From CAMCHP01 sp036835325 (GTDB lineage: Bacteria; Bacteroidota; Bacteroidia; Flavobacteriales_D; Sanyastnellaceae), in the NCBI GenBank assembly GCA_036835325.1, contig DAITMF010000008.1, positions 1-64,000 on the forward strand: 64,000 nucleotides of DNA, in the 5' to 3' direction. Positions 60,745-64,000 of this stretch are shown piece by piece. The notes beneath the pieces were generated by a model. The model was given only the letters and a program-made list of their open reading frames with translations. It was not told the DNA's origin and made no database searches. The position numbers and the translations under genes are program-made. The first letter of the stretch is position 1. The number at the start of each line of letters is the position of its first letter.

Positions 60745-61824
60745 ATGAGCCAGTGGCCCAACAGGTTGTATCTTTCGTGCAATTCAGTTGGCGTGTTTAA
60801 TTCAGATTACAAAGAGCAACTTAGAACCCTGACCCTCCGCAAGGCCTTTAACCTTGCGCGGCTGTATGCGTCATTCCACCTGTCGAACCTGCTCAAGCGA
60901 CCCATCGTTTGGGGAATGCCCTTCAGCATTTCGGTTGAACCCACCACGGCCTGCAATTTGGGCTGCCCTGAATGTCCGTCAGGATTGAAAGCCTTCAGTC
61001 GGCCTACCGGAAAGCTCCAAACGAACACGCTCGAAACCATCCTCGATGAGTTGGCACCCAACTTGGGCAACCTCATTTTTTACTTTCAAGGAGAGCCCTA
61101 CCTGCACCCGCAGTTTACTGATTTGGTAAAGATGGCGCACCAACGGCGCATTTATACGGTCACCTCCACCAACGCGCACTTCCTTTCACCTGAAAACGCG
61201 CGCAAAACGGTCGAGAGTGGCTTGAGCCGACTCATCATCTCCATCGATGGCACAAGCCAAGATACCTATTCAAACTACCGCATCAACGGCCAATTGGAGA
61301 AGGTCATCGACGGTGCAAAAAACATCGTCGCAGCGCGAAAAGCACTCAACTCCCGCACCCCGCATTTGATTTTCCAGTTCCTTGTGGTGCGGCAAAACGA
61401 GCATCAAATCGATGAGGTGTACCGCCTCGCCGATGAACTCGGTGTTGACGAAGTGCGCCTCAAAACCGCACAGGTGTACGATTACGAAAACGGCCATCCC
61501 CTCCTCCCCAAAAATCCAAAATACAGCCGCTACGCGCAGCAAGCCAACGGCAAGTGGGCCTTGAAAAACAAACTGCTCAACCGCTGTTGGCGCATGTGGC
61601 AAGGCTGCGTGTTCACTTGGGATGGGAAAGTGGTGCCGTGTTGTTTCGACAAAGACGCCCGACACCAGCTCGGCAGCATCGCATCAAGCAGCTTCAAGGG
61701 CATCTGGCGCAGCAAAGCATACACGCAGTTTCGCGCATCCATCCTCACTTCGCGCAGCAGCATCGACATCTGTACCAACTGCACCGAAGGCACCAAAGTG
61801 GTGGTCAGCGCAGCGGTTGATTGA
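60745..61824 (+). CDS. radical SAM protein with SPASM domain
   Basis: A 359-residue radical SAM enzyme. The cluster motif is C70-x3-C74-x2-C77 (TTACNLGCPECPSG). YFQGEPYLHP and RLIISIDGTSQDTYSNYR belong to the TIM-barrel. A C-terminal SPASM domain has further cysteines (CWRMWQGC, VVPCCFD, ICTNC) for an extra cluster. Such proteins modify peptides or carry out anaerobic-type maturation reactions; no precursor peptide gene is visible next to it. The start at ATG 60745 leaves an N-terminal extension of about 55 residues before the core. Confidence 0.87.
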   Translation: MSQWPNRLYLSCNSVGVFNSDYKEQLRTLTLRKAFNLARLYASFHLSNLLKRPIVWGMPFSISVEPTTACNLGCPECPSGLKAFSRPTGKLQTNTLETILDELAPNLGNLIFYFQGEPYLHPQFTDLVKMAHQRRIYTVTSTNAHFLSPENARKTVESGLSRLIISIDGTSQDTYSNYRINGQLEKVIDGAKNIVAARKALNSRTPHLIFQFLVVRQNEHQIDEVYRLADELGVDEVRLKTAQVYDYENGHPLLPKNPKYSRYAQQANGKWALKNKLLNRCWRMWQGCVFTWDGKVVPCCFDKDARHQLGSIASSSFKGIWRSKAYTQFRASILTSRSSIDICTNCTEGTKVVVSAAVD

Positions 61825-61860
61825 TTTCACCGAAACCGCGTGGGGTTCACAGCAAGTGTG

Positions 61861-61868
61861 TACCTTTG
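61861..61868 (+). promoter_or_regulatory. -7 box TACCTTTG for panD
   Basis: Exact TAnnTTTG match ending four bases before ATG 61873, predicting a leaderless panD mRNA. Confidence 0.6.
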
Positions 61869-61872
61869 CGCC

Positions 61873-62226
61873 ATGTTTCTGCAGGTCATGAAATCGAAGC
61901 TGCACCGCGTCACGGTTACGCAGGCAGACTTGAACTACATTGGGAGCATCACCATTGATGAAGCCCTCATGGAAGCCGCTGACTTCATTGAAGGCGAGCG
62001 GGTACAGGTCGTGAACCTGAACAATGGCGAGCGGCTCGAGACCTATGTCATCCGCGGTGAGCGCAATTCGGGCAACATCTGCTTGAACGGCCCTGCGGCA
62101 CGCCGTGTGGCCGTTGGCGACGTGGTCATTGTGATTTCATACGCTTGGATGGATCGCGCAGAGGCCGAGGCCTACTCGCCCCGCGTTGTTTTCCCAGATA
62201 CCGCCACAAACAAACTCATCGCATAA
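61873..62226 (+). CDS. panD: aspartate 1-decarboxylase
   Basis: A 117-residue proenzyme of the pyruvoyl decarboxylase making beta-alanine for pantothenate. Autocleavage should occur at G24-S25 (NYIGSITID), giving the pyruvoyl group on Ser25, the same numbering as E. coli PanD, which supports ATG 61873. Other conserved stretches are KSKLHRVTVTQADLNY, TYVIRGERNSG, NGPAARRVAVGDVVIVISY. It is cytoplasmic. The flippase-like gene starts three bases after its stop. Confidence 0.95.
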   Translation: MFLQVMKSKLHRVTVTQADLNYIGSITIDEALMEAADFIEGERVQVVNLNNGERLETYVIRGERNSGNICLNGPAARRVAVGDVVIVISYAWMDRAEAEAYSPRVVFPDTATNKLIA

Positions 62227-62228
62227 AC

Positions 62229-63527
62229 GTGCTACGGAAACTTCGCCAAGTCATCACTTACACGGCGTTCCTGGCCATTGGCGTGTTTCTTTTTTATTTG
62301 GCTTCGCTGGATATCCTTCGGGGATCGCTCGCCGTTGAAAGCGAATCGGTTTTCTTCTCAGTAGGACGCGGTTTGGAAGACTGCGCCAACGATCAGCGCC
62401 AAATCAACATAGCGTCGGCATCTGCGCCCACACAAGGGCTCCGTTACACCATCACCCCCGCAAACGCGGGCGACATCATCAGCGAAGGTATACTGGGCGA
62501 CAAACCCCTGTCGCTCTGTCTGAACGAGGGCGACTATGCCTTCACCATTGCGGGCTACACCGAAGGTGTAGTGGTGCTTGAAGGCATTGACAAAACCGAT
62601 ATCCTCGCTGAAGACATGTCGAAGGCCAGCTGGCCGGGCATTTTACTGTCGGCCCTGATGGGCTACCTTGCCATTGTGAGCCGCGGCCTGCGCTGGGAGC
62701 TCATGCTCGAACCCATGGGCTACAAGGTCAACCGCTGGCGATCAATTCACGCAGTGGCCTTCTCCTATTTCACGAACTTCTTCATTCCGCGCGGCGGTGA
62801 ACTCGCCCGTTGTGTGGCCTTTAACCAAACCGAAAAAGTGCCGGTTGACCGTCTCTTCGGCACCGTCATCAGCGAACGCGTGGTTGATTTGGTGCTGTTG
62901 ATTGCAATCACCGGCCTGTCGTTCATCACCAACCTCGATGCCTTTGAAGCCATGTTTTCAGGTTCAGGCGTAGGCACCACCCAAACAGCCGAAGAGGCAG
63001 AATCAGGAATCGACTTCGTACATATCCTTGGTATTTTGGTGTTGGCAGGTGTTGCCGCATTGTTCATCTTGCGCCGAAGCACCATCTTACGCGGAGCGTA
63101 CAACCGCTTGGTAAACTTTTTGAAAGGCGTTGGCGAAGGTTTACGCAGCGTGCTCAAAATGCGCCGCAAGGGTGCGTTCATCGCGCACACCCTGTTCATT
63201 TGGACGATGTACTACTTCTCGACGTGGATCATCTTCAAAAGCATTGAAGGCACCAGCGCCATTCCGATGCACCAATCGCTCTTTATCATGGTGGCCGGTG
63301 GGTTTGGGATGGTGATTCCTGCTCCGGGTGGCATTGGCTCTTACCACTGGATGGTAAAGCTGGCCTTCTTGGCGCTGGGATTATCGGGCACGCTGGCCTT
63401 CGCTGCTGCAAACGTCATGTGGCTGACCCAAAACATTATGATTATCGCTACCGGCGGCATCGGTTACCTCGTATTGATGGCGTACCGTATTCGCGCAAAT
63501 CGCAGTACCTTAGACGGTAATGGCTGA
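62229..63527 (+). CDS. flippase-like membrane protein (UPF0104/lysylphosphatidylglycerol synthase TM family) with inserted domain
   Basis: A 432-residue inner-membrane protein of the AglD/UPF0104 type: YLAIVSRGLRWELMLEPMGY, YFTNFFIPRGGELARC, GTVISERVVDL and a late VIPAPGGIGSYHW motif. The usual family has a short loop after the first helix (10-26). Here about 90 extra residues (about 30-120) with two cysteines (C52, C97) lie between helix 1 and the rest. The start is GTG 62229, since the longer frame overlaps panD. Substrates of the family are lipid-linked or unknown. It overlaps rfaE2 by seven bases. Confidence 0.83.
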   Translation: MLRKLRQVITYTAFLAIGVFLFYLASLDILRGSLAVESESVFFSVGRGLEDCANDQRQINIASASAPTQGLRYTITPANAGDIISEGILGDKPLSLCLNEGDYAFTIAGYTEGVVVLEGIDKTDILAEDMSKASWPGILLSALMGYLAIVSRGLRWELMLEPMGYKVNRWRSIHAVAFSYFTNFFIPRGGELARCVAFNQTEKVPVDRLFGTVISERVVDLVLLIAITGLSFITNLDAFEAMFSGSGVGTTQTAEEAESGIDFVHILGILVLAGVAALFILRRSTILRGAYNRLVNFLKGVGEGLRSVLKMRRKGAFIAHTLFIWTMYYFSTWIIFKSIEGTSAIPMHQSLFIMVAGGFGMVIPAPGGIGSYHWMVKLAFLALGLSGTLAFAAANVMWLTQNIMIIATGGIGYLVLMAYRIRANRSTLDGNG

Positions 63528-64000
63528 TCTGTATTCGCTTTCATCTGTCACCGATTTTGTTCTCGATTGCCGCTCGCGCGGATTGCGTGTGGTGTTCACC
63601 AACGGCGTGTTTGACATTTTGCACGTGGGCCATGTGACCTACTTGGAAGCAACGCGTCAACTTGGCGATGTCTTGGTGGTTGGCATGAACGACGATGCCA
63701 GCGTGCGCCGCTTGGGAAAAGGGCCTGAACGGCCCATCAACCCACAACAAGCGCGCGCCAAAGTACTGTCGGCCCTGCGCTGCGTTGATGCCGTGGTGCT
63801 GTTTGGTGATGATACCCCCTATACTCTCATCGCGGCCCTGCAACCTGATGTGCTGGTTAAAGGAGGTGACTACGACCCCGAGGTAACTGATTCGGCTGAT
63901 AAGCGCTACATGGTAGGCAGCGACATTGTGCGCAGCCATGGCGGAACTGTGGCCGTTATTCCGCTTGTCGATGGCTTTTCAACTACCGCCATTTTAGCCA
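63521..64000 (+). CDS. rfaE2: D-glycero-beta-D-manno-heptose 1-phosphate adenylyltransferase, partial
   Basis: Reading frame open from ATG 63521 to the window edge (160 codons, no stop). The nucleotidyltransferase motif GVFDILHVGHVTYL is at about 29-42, with GMNDDASVRRLGKGPERPIN and VKGGDYDPEVT, as in the HldE/RfaE C-terminal domain. It makes ADP-heptose for lipopolysaccharide core. Its length is almost the whole domain, so only the last few residues are missing. It overlaps the flippase-like gene end. A stand-alone RfaE2 is usual in Bacteroidota. Confidence 0.9.

Noticed and set aside
1..64000. CRISPR arrays, prophage, insertion sequences, rRNA or tRNA genes
   Set aside because: No regularly spaced repeats, transposase or phage motifs, or structured RNA genes were seen anywhere in the window.

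Overview
The window comes from a Gram-negative member of the Bacteroidota, most likely the Flavobacteriales. The signs are gldE and gldD gliding genes, several secreted proteins with C-terminal type IX secretion (T9SS) sorting domains, the Bacteroidota -7 promoter box TAnnTTTG before many genes, little Shine-Dalgarno sequence, LptC and a heptose-phosphate adenylyltransferase for lipopolysaccharide, and ATGA stop/start overlaps. An exact genus cannot be read from the sequence. Gene density is very high. I see no rRNA, tRNA, CRISPR array, prophage or insertion sequence; this is chromosomal backbone with a few accessory pieces.

Layout. 1-507: repeat-rich spacer with no supported gene. 535-2967: a putative ether-lipid pair (alkylglycerol monooxygenase-like hydroxylase plus YhhN/lysoplasmalogenase) followed by a short or broken reading frame. 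2977-6734: secreted esterase convergent with a subtilisin-like protease carrying Glu at the usual catalytic Asp position. 6802-7470: HigBA-like toxin-antitoxin locus with a frameshifted toxin. 7662-12161: glutamine-transaminase-like aminotransferase, omega-amidase, M17 aminopeptidase, pdxA. 12167-12679: SlyD-type isomerase. 12960-20987: long envelope/gliding cluster ssb-gldE-gldD-coaX-OMP-TPR-lptC-small membrane protein-CNNM/CorC protein, then ppiD. 23265-28775 (minus): queA and two amidohydrolase genes.

28889-36995: nfu, a T9SS cargo protein, then GH3-VWA-udk-arsC-like-EamA-HAAO. 37060-42935: a second T9SS protein and a DUF2723 membrane glycosyltransferase. 42921-43094 (minus): a 57-residue reading frame. 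43259-46579: FIST sensor plus hybrid histidine kinase, the architecture of NosP/NahK nitric-oxide sensing. 46576-50763 (minus): penicillin/AHL-acylase-like hydrolase and a glycine-rich secreted protein. 50868-52526: purN-marC-rnhA. 52538-54640 (minus): T9SS protein with WD/BNR-like repeats. 55013-58441: glutaryl-CoA dehydrogenase, YceI lipoprotein, M20 dipeptidase. 58467-60695 (minus): LamG/Ig-type T9SS protein. 60745-64000: radical SAM/SPASM protein, panD, a flippase-like membrane protein with an unusual insert, and the 5' part of rfaE2.

The most notable points are a textbook intrinsic terminator inside the signal-peptide codons of lptC, the AGMO-like/YhhN pair, the FIST-kinase pair, a set of -7 boxes that abut start codons and imply leaderless mRNAs, orphan terminators in two divergent intergenic regions, and two convergent gene pairs whose stop codons overlap as TTAG. 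Function assignments rest on motif recognition by eye; no database search was run.
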